From Streptomyces tsukubensis (GTDB lineage Bacteria > Actinomycetota > Actinomycetes > Streptomycetales > Streptomycetaceae): a DNA stretch of 64,000 nt. The notes beneath the pieces were generated by a model. That model was not told the origin of the DNA and made no database searches. It saw only the letters and a program-made list of their open reading frames with translations. The stretch spans positions 4,982,501 to 5,046,500 of the forward strand of contig NZ_CP020700.1 in assembly GCF_003932715.1 (NCBI RefSeq), in the 5' to 3' direction. Below, one piece after another: positions 6,439-16,846 of this stretch. The position numbers and the translations under genes are program-made. Every line of letters starts with the position of its first letter. Position 1 is the stretch's first letter.

Positions 6439-8954
6439 CCGGGGCACCGCCGCCGCGCGGGACCGGCGAGCAGCCCGTCGCGGACCGGACGCGCACGGCG
6501 CCCGCGGGGCCGCTGCTGCTGGGCGTCCGCCACCACGGCCCGGGGTCCGCCCGTGCGGTCGGTGCCGCCCTGGCCGCCGCCGCGCCGGACGCCGTGCTCA
6601 TCGAGGGCCCGCCCGAGGGCGACGCCCTGCTGGCGCTCGCCGCCGACAGCGGGATGCGCCCCCCGGTCGCCCTGCTGGCGCACGCGGTCGACGATCCCGG
6701 CCGGGCCGCCTTCTGGCCCTTCGCCGAGTTCTCCCCCGAGTGGGTCGCCATCCGCTGGGCCCTCGCCCATGACGTCCCGGTCCGCTTCATCGACCTGCCC
6801 GCCGCCCACACCCTCGCGCTCACCGCCGACGGGGCACCGGCGGCCCCGGATGCGGTTCCGGGGGGATCCGCATCCGGGGCCGCCGACGACCCCGATCCGA
6901 GCTGGGACGCCGTGCCCGGCGAGCCCGCCCACCGGGCCGACGCTGACGGCGCTGACGGCGCGGCGGTCCTGTCCGTGGAAGGGGCCGGGGCCGGGGCCGC
7001 CCCGGCCGTCGACCCCGAGCGGATGCGGATCGACCCGCTCGCCGTCCTCGCCGAAGCCGCCGGATACGACGACGCCGAACGCTGGTGGGAGGACGTCGTC
7101 GAACACCGCGGCGACGGCGACCCGTTCGCCTCCTTCACCGTCCTCGCCGAGGCCATGACCGCACTCCGGGAGACCTACGGCCACGGCGGCCACGACCGGG
7201 ATCTGATCCGCGAGGCCCAGATGCGGCTGAAGCTGCGGGCCGCCCGCAAGGAGTTCGGCGACCGGATCGCCGTCGTCTGCGGCGCCTGGCACGTCCCCGC
7301 CCTCGCCGCACGTACCACCGTCGCCGCCGACAAGGCGCTGCTGAAGGGCCTGCCGAAGGTCAGGACCGAAACGACCTGGGTGCCGTGGACCCACCGCCGG
7401 CTCGCCCGGACCAGCGGTTACGGCGCCGGAATCGACTCCCCCGGCTGGTACGGCCATCTCTTCACCGCCCGGGACCGGCCCGTCGAGCGCTGGCTGACCA
7501 AGGTCGCGGGGCTGCTGCGCGACGAGGACCTGCCCGTGTCGTCGGCCCATGTCATCGAGGCGGTACGGCTCGCGGAGACCCTCGCGGTGATGCGCGGCCG
7601 CCCGCTCGCCGGGCTCACCGAGACCACCGACGCCGTCCGGGCCGTGATGTGCGACGGCTCCGACGTACCGCTCGCCCTCGTCCGGGACCGGCTGGTCGTC
7701 GGTGATGTGCTGGGCGAAGTCCCGGACGAGGCGCCCGCCGTCCCGCTCCAGCGCGATCTGACCCGGCTCCAGCGCAGCCTCCGCCTCAAGCCGGAGGCCC
7801 TGGAGCGCGAAGTGGAGCTGGACCTCCGCAAGGAGACGGACACCGCGAAGAGCCGGCTGCTGCACCGGCTGCGGCTCCTCGGTGTCGACTGGGGCGAACC
7901 GGCCACCGGCCGCGGCAGCACCGGCACCTTCCGGGAGACCTGGCGGCTCCGCTGGGAACCCGAACTCCATGTCCGGGTCGCGGAAGCGGGCGTCTGGGGC
8001 ACCACCGTGCTCTCCGCCGCGACCGCCCGCGCCGAGCACCAGGCCCTCACCGCCGGTGAACTCGCCGCCGTCACCGCCCTCGCCGAGCAGTGCCTGCTCG
8101 CGGAGCTGTCCGACGCCCTGCCGGTGGTGATGCGCGCCCTCGCGGACCGGGCGGCCCTCGACACCGATGTCGCCCGGCTCGCCCAGGCCCTGCCCGCCCT
8201 CGCCCGCGCCCTGCGCTACGGAGACGTACGGGCCACCGACACCACCGCCCTCGCCGAGGTCGCCACCGGCCTCGCGGAACGGATCTGCGTAGGACTGCCG
8301 CCCGCCTGCACCGGTCTCGACGCCGACGGCGCCGCCGCGATGCGCCGCCATCTCGACGCCGTGCACGGGGCCGTCGGCCTGCTCCCCGGCGACGGCGGGC
8401 TCACCGGCCGCTGGCGGACCGTCCTGCTCTCCCTCGCGGGCCGGACCACCGCCGCCGGGATCATCCGGGGCCGGGCCGCCCGGCTCCTCCTCGACGACGG
8501 CGCCCTCGCCGAGGACGAGGCCGCCCGGCTGATGGGCCTCGCCCTCTCGCCCGGCACCCCGCCCGCCGAGGCCGCCGCGTGGATCGAAGGGTTCGTCGGC
8601 GGCGGCGCGGGCGGCGGAATGCTCCTCGTCCATGACGAGCGCCTCCTCGGCCTCGTCGACGACTGGCTGACCACGGTCCCGCCGGAGTCCTTCACCGATG
8701 TGCTGCCGCTGCTGCGCCGCACCTTCTCCGCCTACGAGCCCGGGGTCCGACGCACCCTCGGCGAACTGGTCCGGCGCGGCGCCGCGACAGGCGTCCGGTC
8801 CGCCGCTGCCGGTTCCACCACGGCAGGCGCCGGAGCACCGGGCTTCGGCACCGGCCTCGACGGCGGGCGCGCCGATGCCGTGCTGCCGGTGCTGAGGCTG
8901 CTGCTGGGCACCACCGACGACCGTTTCGACAACCTCCTGGGGGTGGGGGCATGA
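6435..8954 (+). CDS. DUF5682 family protein (YehM-like)
   Basis: This is an 839-residue soluble protein beginning near LLGVRHHGPGSAR and VLIEGPPEGDALL, the conserved N-terminus of DUF5682. That region recalls the His- and Glu-containing motifs of the EreA/ChaN/TraB-like fold; this link is tentative. A long helical C-terminal region follows, with a low-complexity insert around residues 135-190. The start overlaps the AAA stop by four bases and its own stop overlaps the VWA start. E. coli YehM is the likely counterpart. The activity is unknown; a scaffold or substrate-recognition role in the AAA/VWA complex is inferred from gene order. Confidence 0.87.
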   Translation: MTGAPPPRGTGEQPVADRTRTAPAGPLLLGVRHHGPGSARAVGAALAAAAPDAVLIEGPPEGDALLALAADSGMRPPVALLAHAVDDPGRAAFWPFAEFSPEWVAIRWALAHDVPVRFIDLPAAHTLALTADGAPAAPDAVPGGSASGAADDPDPSWDAVPGEPAHRADADGADGAAVLSVEGAGAGAAPAVDPERMRIDPLAVLAEAAGYDDAERWWEDVVEHRGDGDPFASFTVLAEAMTALRETYGHGGHDRDLIREAQMRLKLRAARKEFGDRIAVVCGAWHVPALAARTTVAADKALLKGLPKVRTETTWVPWTHRRLARTSGYGAGIDSPGWYGHLFTARDRPVERWLTKVAGLLRDEDLPVSSAHVIEAVRLAETLAVMRGRPLAGLTETTDAVRAVMCDGSDVPLALVRDRLVVGDVLGEVPDEAPAVPLQRDLTRLQRSLRLKPEALEREVELDLRKETDTAKSRLLHRLRLLGVDWGEPATGRGSTGTFRETWRLRWEPELHVRVAEAGVWGTTVLSAATARAEHQALTAGELAAVTALAEQCLLAELSDALPVVMRALADRAALDTDVARLAQALPALARALRYGDVRATDTTALAEVATGLAERICVGLPPACTGLDADGAAAMRRHLDAVHGAVGLLPGDGGLTGRWRTVLLSLAGRTTAAGIIRGRAARLLLDDGALAEDEAARLMGLALSPGTPPAEAAAWIEGFVGGGAGGGMLLVHDERLLGLVDDWLTTVPPESFTDVLPLLRRTFSAYEPGVRRTLGELVRRGAATGVRSAAAGSTTAGAGAPGFGTGLDGGRADAVLPVLRLLLGTTDDRFDNLLGVGA

Positions 8955-10183
8955 CCACCGACACCACGACCACCGGCCCGGAGACCGGCCCGGCCGCAGA
9001 CGCGGGCGCCGGAGCCGGGTCCGAGGCCGCCGCGGAGCGGCTGCGCCGCTGGCGGCTGGTGCTCGGCGGCGGTTCCGCCGACGGCACCGGCTGTGCGCTC
9101 ACCGGCCGCGACCAGGCCATGGACGCCACCCTCGCCGCGCTCTACGGCAGCGGGGACGGCTCCGCGGGCGGCCGCAGGGGCTCCGGCCGGGGCGCCGGGC
9201 TCGGCGCCTCCGCGCCCTCCGTCGCCCGTTGGCTCGGTGACATCCGTACGTACTTCCCCACCTCCGTCGTCCAGGTCATGCAGCGCGACGCCATCGACCG
9301 GCTCGACCTCTCGGCCCTGCTCCTGGAGCCGGAGATGCTGGAGGCCGTCGAGGCCGACGTCCATCTCGTCGGCACCCTCCTCTCCCTCAACCGGGCCATG
9401 CCCGAGACCACCAAGGAGACCGCCCGGGCCGTGGTCCGCAAGGTCGTCGAGAAGCTGGAGAAGCAGCTCGCCACCCGGACCCGGTCGACCCTGACGGGCG
9501 CCCTCGACCGCTCCGCCCGGATCAGCCGCCCCCGCCACCGGGACATCGACTGGGACCGGACGATCCGCGCCAACCTGAAGAACTACCTCCCCGAGTACCG
9601 CACGGTCGTCCCCGAGCGCCTCGTCGGCTACGGCCGTGCCTCCCGGGCGGTCAAGAAGGAGGTGGTGCTCTGTATCGACCAATCGGGTTCCATGGCGGCG
9701 TCGGTGGTCTACGCATCCGTGTTCGGAGCGGTCCTCGCCTCCATGCGCTCCCTCGCCACCCGGCTGGTCGTCTTCGACACCGCCGTGGTGGATCTGACCG
9801 ACCAGCTCGACGATCCGGTCGACGTCCTCTTCGGCACCCGGCTCGGCGGTGGTACGGACATCAACCGGGCCCTCGCCTACTGCCAGGAGCGCATCACCCG
9901 CCCGGCCGACACGGTGGTGGTGCTGATCAGCGATCTGTACGAGGGCGGCATCCGCGACGAGATGCTGAAGCGGGTCGCGGCGATGAAGGCCGCCGGGGTG
10001 CAGTTCGTGGCCCTGCTCGCGCTCTCCGACGAGGGCGCCCCCGCCTACGACCGGGAGCATGCGGCCGCCCTGGCCGAGCTGGGCGCACCGGCCTTCGCCT
10101 GCACCCCGGATCTCTTCCCCGACATCATGGCGGCTGCCGTCGAACGCCGTCCGCTGCCGATACCGGACACGGCGACCGGCTGA
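8951..10183 (+). CDS. VWA domain protein (YehP-like)
   Basis: This 410-residue protein has a C-terminal von Willebrand A domain with an intact MIDAS: DQSGS in VLCIDQSGSMAAS, the conserved Thr in LGGGTDINRAL and the Asp in VVLISDLYEGG. Metal-dependent ligand binding by this domain typically partners a MoxR ATPase. The N-terminal half is helical with a Gly/Ser-rich stretch near residues 60-80. There is no signal peptide or membrane segment, so it is cytoplasmic. The ATG overlaps the DUF5682 stop (ATGA). It is the last gene of the operon. Confidence 0.9.
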   Translation: MTTDTTTTGPETGPAADAGAGAGSEAAAERLRRWRLVLGGGSADGTGCALTGRDQAMDATLAALYGSGDGSAGGRRGSGRGAGLGASAPSVARWLGDIRTYFPTSVVQVMQRDAIDRLDLSALLLEPEMLEAVEADVHLVGTLLSLNRAMPETTKETARAVVRKVVEKLEKQLATRTRSTLTGALDRSARISRPRHRDIDWDRTIRANLKNYLPEYRTVVPERLVGYGRASRAVKKEVVLCIDQSGSMAASVVYASVFGAVLASMRSLATRLVVFDTAVVDLTDQLDDPVDVLFGTRLGGGTDINRALAYCQERITRPADTVVVLISDLYEGGIRDEMLKRVAAMKAAGVQFVALLALSDEGAPAYDREHAAALAELGAPAFACTPDLFPDIMAAAVERRPLPIPDTATG

Positions 10184-10267
10184 CGGCCCCGCCCCCCCCC
10201 GCGGGACCGGGCCGGGACCGCCCGGCCCGCCCCGTCCGCGGCGCGTGAACCCTCCAGTCGTTCGATC

Positions 10268-10283
10268 TGTGACTGTTCTCACC
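10268..10283. promoter_or_regulatory. Crp-like site upstream of sucC
   Basis: TGTGACTGTTCTCACC fits the TGTGA-N6-TCAC pattern of cAMP receptor protein sites and the GTG-N8-CAC half-site spacing reported for Streptomyces Crp. A second inverted repeat, GTGACGATCGCAGTCAC, lies at 10379-10395. Both are in the 277-base sucC leader. Crp control of sucCD is an inference from motif similarity only. Confidence 0.35.
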
Positions 10284-10378
10284 ACCCAGGTGTGAGCTGC
10301 GATTTAGGAGGCCGCGTTCCGCGGGGATAACCTGCGAGGCGGACATGCCGCGTGCCGGTCTCCGTGTGCGCCTCCCTT

Positions 10379-10395
10379 GTGACGATCGCAGTCAC
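10379..10395. promoter_or_regulatory. GTGAC-N7-GTCAC inverted repeat upstream of sucC
   Basis: GTGACGATCGCAGTCAC has perfect five-base arms and a partly symmetrical centre. It lies about 65 bases upstream of the sucC GTG, where it could be a repressor or activator site. No dedicated regulator gene is adjacent. Confidence 0.35.
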
Positions 10396-10460
10396 GTTGC
10401 CCTCCGCGGCACGCCCACGCCTACTAGGAACCGCGATCATCAGAAAAGGGACGGACGCGC

Positions 10461-11642
10461 GTGGACCTGTTCGAGTACCAGGCGAGGGACCTCTTCGCCA
10501 AGCACGGTGTACCGGTGCTGGCCGGTGAAGTCATCGACACGCCTGACGCGGCGCGCGCGGCGACCGAGCGGCTGGGCGGCAAGTCCGTCGTCAAGGCCCA
10601 GGTCAAGGTCGGCGGCCGGGGCAAGGCCGGTGGTGTCAAGCTCGCCACCAGCCCGGACGACGCGGTCGAGAAGGCCGGTCAGATCCTCGGTCTGGACATC
10701 AAGGGCCACACGGTCCACAAGGTGATGATCGCGGAGACCGCGCCGGAGATCGCCGAGGAGTACTACGTCTCGTACCTCCTCGACCGCACCAACCGCACCT
10801 TCCTGGCCATGGCCTCCGTCGAGGGCGGCATGGACATCGAGGAGGTCGCGGCCACCAAGCCCGAGGCCCTCGCCAAGATCCCGGTCGACGCCAACGAGGG
10901 CGTCACCGCGGAGAAGGCCGCCGAGATCGTGGCCGCCGCGAAGTTCCCGGCCGAGGTCGCGGACCAGGTCGCCGACATCCTGGTGACCCTCTGGAAGACC
11001 TTCGTCGCCGAGGACGCGCTCCTCGTCGAGGTCAACCCGCTCGCCAAGGTCGCCGACGGCCGGGTGCTGGCCCTGGACGGCAAGGTGTCCCTCGACGCCA
11101 ACGCCGACTTCCGCCAGCCGGAGCACGAGGCGCTGGAGGACAAGGACGCGGCCAACCCGCTGGAGGCCGCCGCCAAGGCCAAGAACCTCAACTACGTCAA
11201 GCTCGACGGCGAGGTCGGCATCATCGGCAACGGCGCCGGTCTGGTCATGTCGACCCTGGACGTCGTCGCCTACGCGGGCGAGTCCCACAACGGCGTCAAG
11301 CCGGCCAACTTCCTGGACATCGGCGGCGGTGCCTCCGCCGAGGTCATGGCGAACGGCCTGGAGATCATCCTCGGCGACCCGGACGTCAAGTCCGTGTTCG
11401 TCAACGTCTTCGGCGGCATCACCGCCTGTGACGAGGTCGCCAACGGCATCGTCCAGGCGCTGGAGCTGCTCAAGGCCAAGGGCGAGGACGTCACCAAGCC
11501 GCTGGTGGTCCGCCTCGACGGCAACAACGCGGAGCTGGGGCGCAAGATCCTCTCCGACGCCAACCACCCGCTGGTGCAGCGCGTGGACACGATGGACGGC
11601 GCGGCCGACAAGGCCGCCGAGCTGGCCGCGGCCGCGAAGTAA
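10461..11642 (+). CDS. sucC: Succinyl-CoA synthetase (ADP-forming) beta subunit
   Basis: This 393-residue protein is full length for SucC. The N-terminal ATP-grasp domain ([33 protein letters not shown]) binds nucleotide. The C-terminal CoA-ligase domain carries [12 protein letters not shown] and [13 protein letters not shown]. With SucD it converts succinyl-CoA to succinate with substrate-level ATP formation in the TCA cycle. The GTG start at 10461 gives the standard N-terminus, although the purine-rich AAAAGGGACGG upstream is a weak ribosome binding site. SucD follows after 21 bases, and the leader contains two candidate operators. Confidence 0.97.
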   Translation: MDLFEYQARDLFAKHGVPVLAGEVIDTPDAARAATERLGGKSVVKAQVKVGGRGKAGGVKLATSPDDAVEKAGQILGLDIKGHTVHKVMIAETAPEIAEEYYVSYLLDRTNRTFLAMASVEGGMDIEEVAATKPEALAKIPVDANEGVTAEKAAEIVAAAKFPAEVADQVADILVTLWKTFVAEDALLVEVNPLAKVADGRVLALDGKVSLDANADFRQPEHEALEDKDAANPLEAAAKAKNLNYVKLDGEVGIIGNGAGLVMSTLDVVAYAGESHNGVKPANFLDIGGGASAEVMANGLEIILGDPDVKSVFVNVFGGITACDEVANGIVQALELLKAKGEDVTKPLVVRLDGNNAELGRKILSDANHPLVQRVDTMDGAADKAAELAAAAK

Positions 11643-11663
11643 GGGACGAGGTACACCACCACC

Positions 11664-12548
11664 ATGGCTATCTTCCTGACCAAGGACAGCAAGGTCATCG
11701 TCCAGGGCATGACCGGTGCCACGGGCATGAAGCACACCCGGCTGATGCTCGGTGACGGCACCAACATCGTCGGCGGCGTGAACCCCCGCAAGGCCGGTAC
11801 GACCGTCGACTTCGACGGCACCTCCGTACCCGTCTTCGGCACGGTCGCCGAGGCGATGAAGGAGACCGGCGCCGACGTCTCGGTCCTCTTCGTGCCCCCG
11901 GCCTTCGCCAAGGCCGCCGTGGTCGAGGCGATCGACGCCGAGATCCCGCTCGCCGTCGTGATCACCGAGGGCATCGCGGTCCACGACTCCGCCGCCTTCT
12001 GGGCGTACGCGGTCTCCAAGGGCAACAAGACCCGGATCATCGGCCCGAACTGCCCCGGCCTGATCACCCCCGGCCAGTCCAACGCGGGCATCATCCCGGG
12101 CGACATCACCAAGCCCGGCAAGATCGGCCTGGTCTCCAAGTCCGGCACGCTGACCTACCAGATGATGTACGAGCTGCGCGACATCGGCTTCACGTCGGCG
12201 GTCGGCATCGGCGGCGACCCGGTCATCGGCACCACGCACATCGACGCCCTGGCGGCTTTCGAGGCCGACCCGGAGACCGAGCTGATCGTGATGATCGGCG
12301 AGATCGGCGGCGACGCCGAGGAGCGTGCGGCGGACTTCATCAAGGAGAACGTCACCAAGCCGGTCGTCGGCTACGTCGCGGGCTTCACCGCCCCCGAGGG
12401 CAAGACGATGGGCCACGCCGGTGCCATCGTGTCGGGCTCCTCCGGCACGGCGCAGGCGAAGAAGGAGGCCCTGGAGGCCGCGGGCGTCCAGGTCGGCAAG
12501 ACCCCGACCGAGACGGCGAAGCTCGCGCGGGCGATCCTCTCGGCGTAA
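11664..12548 (+). CDS. sucD: Succinyl-CoA synthetase alpha subunit
   Basis: This 294-residue subunit holds the phospho-His loop [20 protein letters not shown], with the catalytic His near residue 251. An N-terminal CoA-binding Rossmann fold precedes it ([19 protein letters not shown]). It forms the alpha-beta complex with SucC. It lies 21 bases downstream of sucC. A strong hairpin at 12609-12651 ends the operon against the convergent HTH gene. Confidence 0.97.
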   Translation: MAIFLTKDSKVIVQGMTGATGMKHTRLMLGDGTNIVGGVNPRKAGTTVDFDGTSVPVFGTVAEAMKETGADVSVLFVPPAFAKAAVVEAIDAEIPLAVVITEGIAVHDSAAFWAYAVSKGNKTRIIGPNCPGLITPGQSNAGIIPGDITKPGKIGLVSKSGTLTYQMMYELRDIGFTSAVGIGGDPVIGTTHIDALAAFEADPETELIVMIGEIGGDAEERAADFIKENVTKPVVGYVAGFTAPEGKTMGHAGAIVSGSSGTAQAKKEALEAAGVQVGKTPTETAKLARAILSA

Positions 12549-12608
12549 GCGAGTCCTCTGCGGTCGGGCGGTCCGCCTCGGGCCACCGCCACGGCCGCCG
12601 GGTCACCA

Positions 12609-12651
12609 GCGGGTGGGCCCGTGCCCCTTTCGGGGGCGCGGGCCCACCCGC
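12609..12651. terminator. Bidirectional terminator between sucD and the HTH gene
   Basis: A 12-bp perfect stem (GCGGGTGGGCCC at 12609-12620 with its complement at 12640-12651) encloses a G/C-rich inner hairpin. It lies between convergent genes. There is no long T tract, which is usual in Streptomyces. Confidence 0.7.
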
Positions 12652-12659
12652 GTTTCCGG

Positions 12660-14006
12660 CTACCGGGGCAGCGGGACCAGGCGGCCGGGGCCCGCGGCCG
12701 GTCCGGCGCTCAGCATGTTCCGGAGGGCCACGTCCCGCGGTGTCAGGCGCTGGGGACCGGCGTGGCCCGGGACCCCGCCGACCCGCTGGCCGGGCGCGAC
12801 CTCGGGTACGTAGCGGGTCGGCGCCGTCGCCAGCGTCATCCCCGTCGCACTCATGATCACCACGGTCGCGGTGAGCGCCAGCCGGGTCCAGAACCAGGCC
12901 CGCCGCTCGCCCGTCGACCGGACGTCCGCCGCCGGAGCGGGCTGCGGTACGGGCCCGCCGTCCGCGAGCAGCACGGCCAGCCGGTCGCGCAGCGCCTCGG
13001 GGTCGGCCAGTTCGGGCACCTCGGCGGCGACGGCCTTCCGGGCGTGCAGCAGCCGGTTGGCCGCGGCCGGGGTGCTGGCCTCGGTCTCTGCCGCGGTCTC
13101 CGGCAGGTCGAGCCCGAGGCCGTCGTAGAGCAGGACGGTCCTGCGGTACGGCGGCGGCAGGTGCAGCAGTACGGCGAGGAGTTCCCGCCCCGCCCGGTCC
13201 AGCGGCGGACTGTCGGCGTGCCGGTGCGCGGGCCGCAGCCGGTGCCACGGCGAGAGCGCCAGTTCGTACGCCGCCGAACGCACCCAGCTGACCGGGTCCC
13301 GGTCCTGTGCGACGTCCGGCCACTGCTGCCAGGCGATGTGGAAGGCCCGCTCCACCGATTCGTGTGCCAGCAGGAGCCGACCGGTGAGCAGGTACGTCTG
13401 CCGGACGAGCCCGGGTGCGCAGTGCGTGTACAGCACGTCGAACGCCTCGGCGGGGCTCCGGGCGGCGGCCAGCGCCTCGGCCCCGGCGGGCGAAAGACCG
13501 GAGACCGGTACGCGGCGGGGCGCGGGGTCCTGGACCGGCTGCCCCGGGGCGGCGTCGGGAGGCGTATCCGCCGCGGCGGCCGCGACCGCACCGGCAGCGG
13601 TTGCGGTACCCGGTTCCTGCGGAGTGTCCGTGGCGCCGGTCGTCGCGGGACCGGAGTCCGGGCTGCCGTGCCCCGGCCCGGACCCCGCGGCAGCCGTCAG
13701 CGGAGCTTCCCCGTTCTGGTGTTCGCCCGTGGGCGGGGCGGGGGCGCTGGAGGCTTCCGGCGGCGCGAGCAGCCTGGCGTACGCCTCCCGTCGGCGCCCG
13801 CGCGGTTCGCCGCGACCGGTCTCCCAGGCCCGTACCGTCGCCTTGGTCACGCCCAGCGCCCGGGCGATCTGCTCTTCGCTCATCGACCGCTCCTCACGGA
13901 GCCTGCGCCGCTCCTTCGGGGAGGGCAGTGGTGTTTGCGAAGGTGGCCGGGAGGGCGGTGGGGAGGAAGGGGAGGACGAAGAAGAAGAGGGCGGTCTCCG
14001 GGTCAT
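12660..14006 (-). CDS. HTH protein with sigma-factor-like region and C-terminal membrane segment
   Basis: This 448-residue protein starts with a Ser/Pro-rich tail, then an HTH domain ([35 protein letters not shown], about residues 30-65). A disordered Ala/Pro linker leads to a region resembling ECF sigma regions 2 and 4 ([52 protein letters not shown]). One membrane segment ([19 protein letters not shown]) precedes a short external tail. The ATG at 14006 follows GGGGAG. It could be a membrane-tethered regulator; whether the sigma-like part contacts RNA polymerase is unknown. It is divergent from the DUF6350 gene. Confidence 0.7.
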   Translation of the reverse strand: MTRRPPSSSSSSPSSPPPSRPPSQTPLPSPKERRRLREERSMSEEQIARALGVTKATVRAWETGRGEPRGRRREAYARLLAPPEASSAPAPPTGEHQNGEAPLTAAAGSGPGHGSPDSGPATTGATDTPQEPGTATAAGAVAAAAADTPPDAAPGQPVQDPAPRRVPVSGLSPAGAEALAAARSPAEAFDVLYTHCAPGLVRQTYLLTGRLLLAHESVERAFHIAWQQWPDVAQDRDPVSWVRSAAYELALSPWHRLRPAHRHADSPPLDRAGRELLAVLLHLPPPYRRTVLLYDGLGLDLPETAAETEASTPAAANRLLHARKAVAAEVPELADPEALRDRLAVLLADGGPVPQPAPAADVRSTGERRAWFWTRLALTATVVIMSATGMTLATAPTRYVPEVAPGQRVGGVPGHAGPQRLTPRDVALRNMLSAGPAAGPGRLVPLPR

Positions 14007-14152
14007 GGTCGGCTCCCCGGGCCCGTCGTCGGTCCCCCGGGAGTCCCCCCGGCCGTGCACTTTTCATAGAAGTACATAACCGTATATTGGGCGACACTAC
14101 GGTCAATCTCCTGTTACGACGGGAAAGCGCGTGTCGTTGGGAGCATGGCCGG

Positions 14153-15913
14153 GTGACCCAGACGACCGATCACGGCCCCGCCCTCCCGCAGACCCCGGAA
14201 CTCCCGGTCCTGGTGCAGGGCGGCCGGAGAGCGGCCCTCATGGCCTGTCTCATCCGCGGCGCCACCGCCGCCGGACTGGGGCTCGGGGCGCTGACCGTCC
14301 TGGTGATGATGGTGTGGATCAGCTCCCCGTACCCGGACAGCGGACCGCACGGCGCCCTCCATGTCGCCGCCTCCCTCTGGCTGCTCGCCCACGGCACGGA
14401 ACTCGTCCGCTCGGACACCCTCTACGGCACCGCCGCCCCCGTCGGACTCGTCCCCCTGCTGCTGGTCGCCCTGCCCGCCTGGCTGATCCACCGGGCCACC
14501 CGCGATGCGCTCGTCCCGGACGGCACCGGGCTGCGTCCCAGCCCGTCACCGCGCGGCGCGGTGTGCGCGGTCACCCTCGGCTATCTGCTGGTCGGCACCG
14601 CCGCCGCGGTGTACGCGGCGGGCGGCCCGATCGCCCCCGGCCCGCTGAGCGCGGCCTGTCATCTGCCGCTGGTCGCCCTCGCCGGGGCGGCGACGGGGGT
14701 CTGGGCCGCGAACGGCCGGCCCCTCGGTCCGCCGCCCGTTCGGCTGCCCGCCCGGCTGCGGGAGCCCCTGATGCGTGCCGCCCTGCCCGGCAGCCGGTTC
14801 GAGGCGGCCGCCCGGGCCGCGACGGCGGCGACGGCGGTCCTGGTCGGCGGCGGTGCGCTGCTGGTCGCCACCGCGCTGGTCTGGCACGCCGACGCGACCC
14901 AGGACTCCTTCCTGCATCTGGCCCGGATCTGGTCGGGGCGGCTCGCGGTCCTGCTGCTCGGGATCGCGCTGGTGCCCAATGCGGCGGTATGGGCGGCGGC
15001 GTACGGGCTCGGCCCCGGATTCGCCCTCGGTACGGGGGCGACCGCAACGCCCCTCGCCCTGTCCGGGGATCCCGCGCTGCCCTCGTTCCCCCTCGTCGCG
15101 ATCGTCCCCGCGCAGGGGCCCGGAACCCCGCTGAACTGGTCGGCGGTCCTGGTGCCGGTGGCGGCGGGGCTCGCGGTCGCGATGTTCGCCGCAGCCCGCG
15201 CCGATGCCGTACGGCGCCGTGACACGGCCGCGGACGCGCTGCTCGCCGCCGCGCTCTGCGGGCTTGCGGTCGCGGCGCTCGCGGCGGCATCGAGCGGTCC
15301 GCTGGGCACCGGCCGGCTCGCGGAGTTCGGGCCGGTCTGGTGGTCGGCGGGAGCGGCGGCACTGCTGTGGACGGCGGGGATCGGGGTGCCGGGCGCGCTG
15401 CTGGTACGGGAGTGGCGGGCGAGAGGTGCGAGTGCGGGCCGGCTGCCCGCGGTCGGGGCAGGGGTACGGGCCCGAGGCGGCACAGGGGTACCGGAACCCC
15501 AGCCCCCGCTTCCCGCCCCGGCGACCCCGGCAGCCCCCGCCGGACCGCTGGGACCGGCCGGACCCGCGGTCCCGGAGAGCCCGGGACGGACGGCCGTCCG
15601 CCCCACCGCGCCGCCCGACACCCCGAAGGCCCCCGCACAGGCGAAGGCCCTGGAGGTGCTGGACTCCCTGGACGCGGAGGCGGAGCCGTACGACTATCTG
15701 CCGCCGGACGGCTGGGCCGAGCGGCGCAGCCGTCCCACGGCAGACGGGAGCGCCCCGCCCCCGGCGGGCCCGGTCGACCCGGCCCGCCCGTGGGCGGCCC
15801 CGCCGAGCCCGTGGCCGAGCGCCCCCTCGCCCGTACGGCCGCCGTCCCCGGCGAAGCCCCGGAAGCCCGCCGCGCAACCGCCCCCCGCGGACGGGGACCG
15901 GCCGGGGACCTGA
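14153..15913 (+). CDS. DUF6350 family integral membrane protein
   Basis: This is a 586-residue protein with many hydrophobic helices between about residues 20 and 420 (for example [50 protein letters not shown]), so it is polytopic. The C-terminal ~160 residues are a Pro/Ala-rich, probably cytoplasmic tail. It matches the actinobacterial DUF6350 family, sometimes described as PerM-like. The GTG at 14153 has GGGAG at about ten bases; a nearby ATG is out of frame. It is upstream of and convergent with a second small membrane protein gene. Confidence 0.75.
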   Translation: MTQTTDHGPALPQTPELPVLVQGGRRAALMACLIRGATAAGLGLGALTVLVMMVWISSPYPDSGPHGALHVAASLWLLAHGTELVRSDTLYGTAAPVGLVPLLLVALPAWLIHRATRDALVPDGTGLRPSPSPRGAVCAVTLGYLLVGTAAAVYAAGGPIAPGPLSAACHLPLVALAGAATGVWAANGRPLGPPPVRLPARLREPLMRAALPGSRFEAAARAATAATAVLVGGGALLVATALVWHADATQDSFLHLARIWSGRLAVLLLGIALVPNAAVWAAAYGLGPGFALGTGATATPLALSGDPALPSFPLVAIVPAQGPGTPLNWSAVLVPVAAGLAVAMFAAARADAVRRRDTAADALLAAALCGLAVAALAAASSGPLGTGRLAEFGPVWWSAGAAALLWTAGIGVPGALLVREWRARGASAGRLPAVGAGVRARGGTGVPEPQPPLPAPATPAAPAGPLGPAGPAVPESPGRTAVRPTAPPDTPKAPAQAKALEVLDSLDAEAEPYDYLPPDGWAERRSRPTADGSAPPPAGPVDPARPWAAPPSPWPSAPSPVRPPSPAKPRKPAAQPPPADGDRPGT

Positions 15914-15951
15914 CCCCCGAGGGGACCGGCCGCCGGGACCCGTACACAGAA

Positions 15952-15986
15952 GGGCCCGGCCCGGGATGCGCTCCCGGGCCGGGCCC
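15952..15986. terminator. Strong hairpin terminator between convergent genes
   Basis: A perfect 15-bp stem (GGGCCCGGCCCGGGA at 15952-15966, complement at 15972-15986) has a 5-base loop. It lies between the stops of the DUF6350 gene and the minus-strand membrane protein gene, so it probably serves both. Confidence 0.75.
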
Positions 15987-16004
15987 CTCGCCGTACCGTT
16001 CCCG

Positions 16005-16766
16005 TCAGTCCTTGACGCCGTACACGCCCCGCAACGGCTCCGGCAGCTTGCTGTTGCACGCCGACTGCGCCGTCTTGGTCAGCGCGTCCCGCTCGCAGAC
16101 GTAGAAGTCGCGGTAGACGAGCTGCGCCGCGTACATCGAGCCCACCGTCAGCAGGGTGACCACGGACATCACCAGACCGGCGATGGCACTGGTCCGCTGG
16201 GTGCGCCGGACGGTCTGCGGCGACAGACCGCCCGCCTGGGACGCGGCGTCCGGCGGCTTCGGCGCCGTCCGCAGTGCGCTGATCGCCCAGTACAGGGCGG
16301 GGGCGCCGAGGAGGAGGCCGATCTCCGGGAAGTCCAGGAAGAGCGTGAAGAACAGCGCCCACAGGCCCGCGATCATGGCGTAGCGGGCATGCCGCTGCGC
16401 CGGGTCGGTGGGGTCCCACCGGGGGCCGGGGCTCTGGGGGCCGTTCTCCGGGGAGTTGTTCGAACCGGGGCGGCCGCCGAAGCCGCCTCCGGAGGAGCGC
16501 CCGGGCTGGCGGCTGCTCCACTGGCTGCCCCAGCCGGAACGGCCACCGGACGAACCGGAGCCCTCGCCGTCGCCGGAGCCGCCGTTGCCGCCGCCGTTGC
16601 CGCCGCCGTTGCCGTCGGCGTCCGACCCCCGGCCCTCGTCGGGGCGGCGGGGCTGCCAGGGCTGGTCGGGCCTGCCCTCGGGCGGCGGCGCGAAGGGGTT
16701 GTTGTCGTCGGTGGACTGGCGCTCCCGCGGCAACAGGAGGTCCGTACGGCGGCGTCGGTCCCGCAT
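16005..16766 (-). CDS. Small membrane protein with disordered Gly/Ser-rich N-terminus
   Basis: This is a 253-residue protein. The first ~120 residues are hydrophilic and Gly/Asn/Ser/Pro-rich. Three hydrophobic segments follow: MIAGLWALFFTLFLDF, IGLLLGAPALYWAI and SAIAGLVMSVVTLLTVGSMY. Two Cys occur in the C-terminal part (YVCERDAL, SACNSKL) and could form a disulfide if exported. The ATG at 16766 follows the purine-rich GGGGAAG. The gene is divergent from purN. The family is conserved in Streptomyces but its function is unknown to me. Confidence 0.68.
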   Translation of the reverse strand: MRDRRRRTDLLLPRERQSTDDNNPFAPPPEGRPDQPWQPRRPDEGRGSDADGNGGGNGGGNGGSGDGEGSGSSGGRSGWGSQWSSRQPGRSSGGGFGGRPGSNNSPENGPQSPGPRWDPTDPAQRHARYAMIAGLWALFFTLFLDFPEIGLLLGAPALYWAISALRTAPKPPDAASQAGGLSPQTVRRTQRTSAIAGLVMSVVTLLTVGSMYAAQLVYRDFYVCERDALTKTAQSACNSKLPEPLRGVYGVKD

Positions 16767-16846
16767 CTGGTGAACGTCTTCCCCTCAGACCCGGTGCACC
16801 TGGGGTCTTGTCGTGGTCGGGTCTTGTGTTGTCGGGTTCGTGTGGT

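Noticed and set aside
13415..14152. N-terminal extension of the DUF6350 frame
   Set aside because: It runs antisense through the HTH gene, lacks a ribosome binding site and has low-complexity Arg/Pro content; GTG 14153 gives the conserved start.
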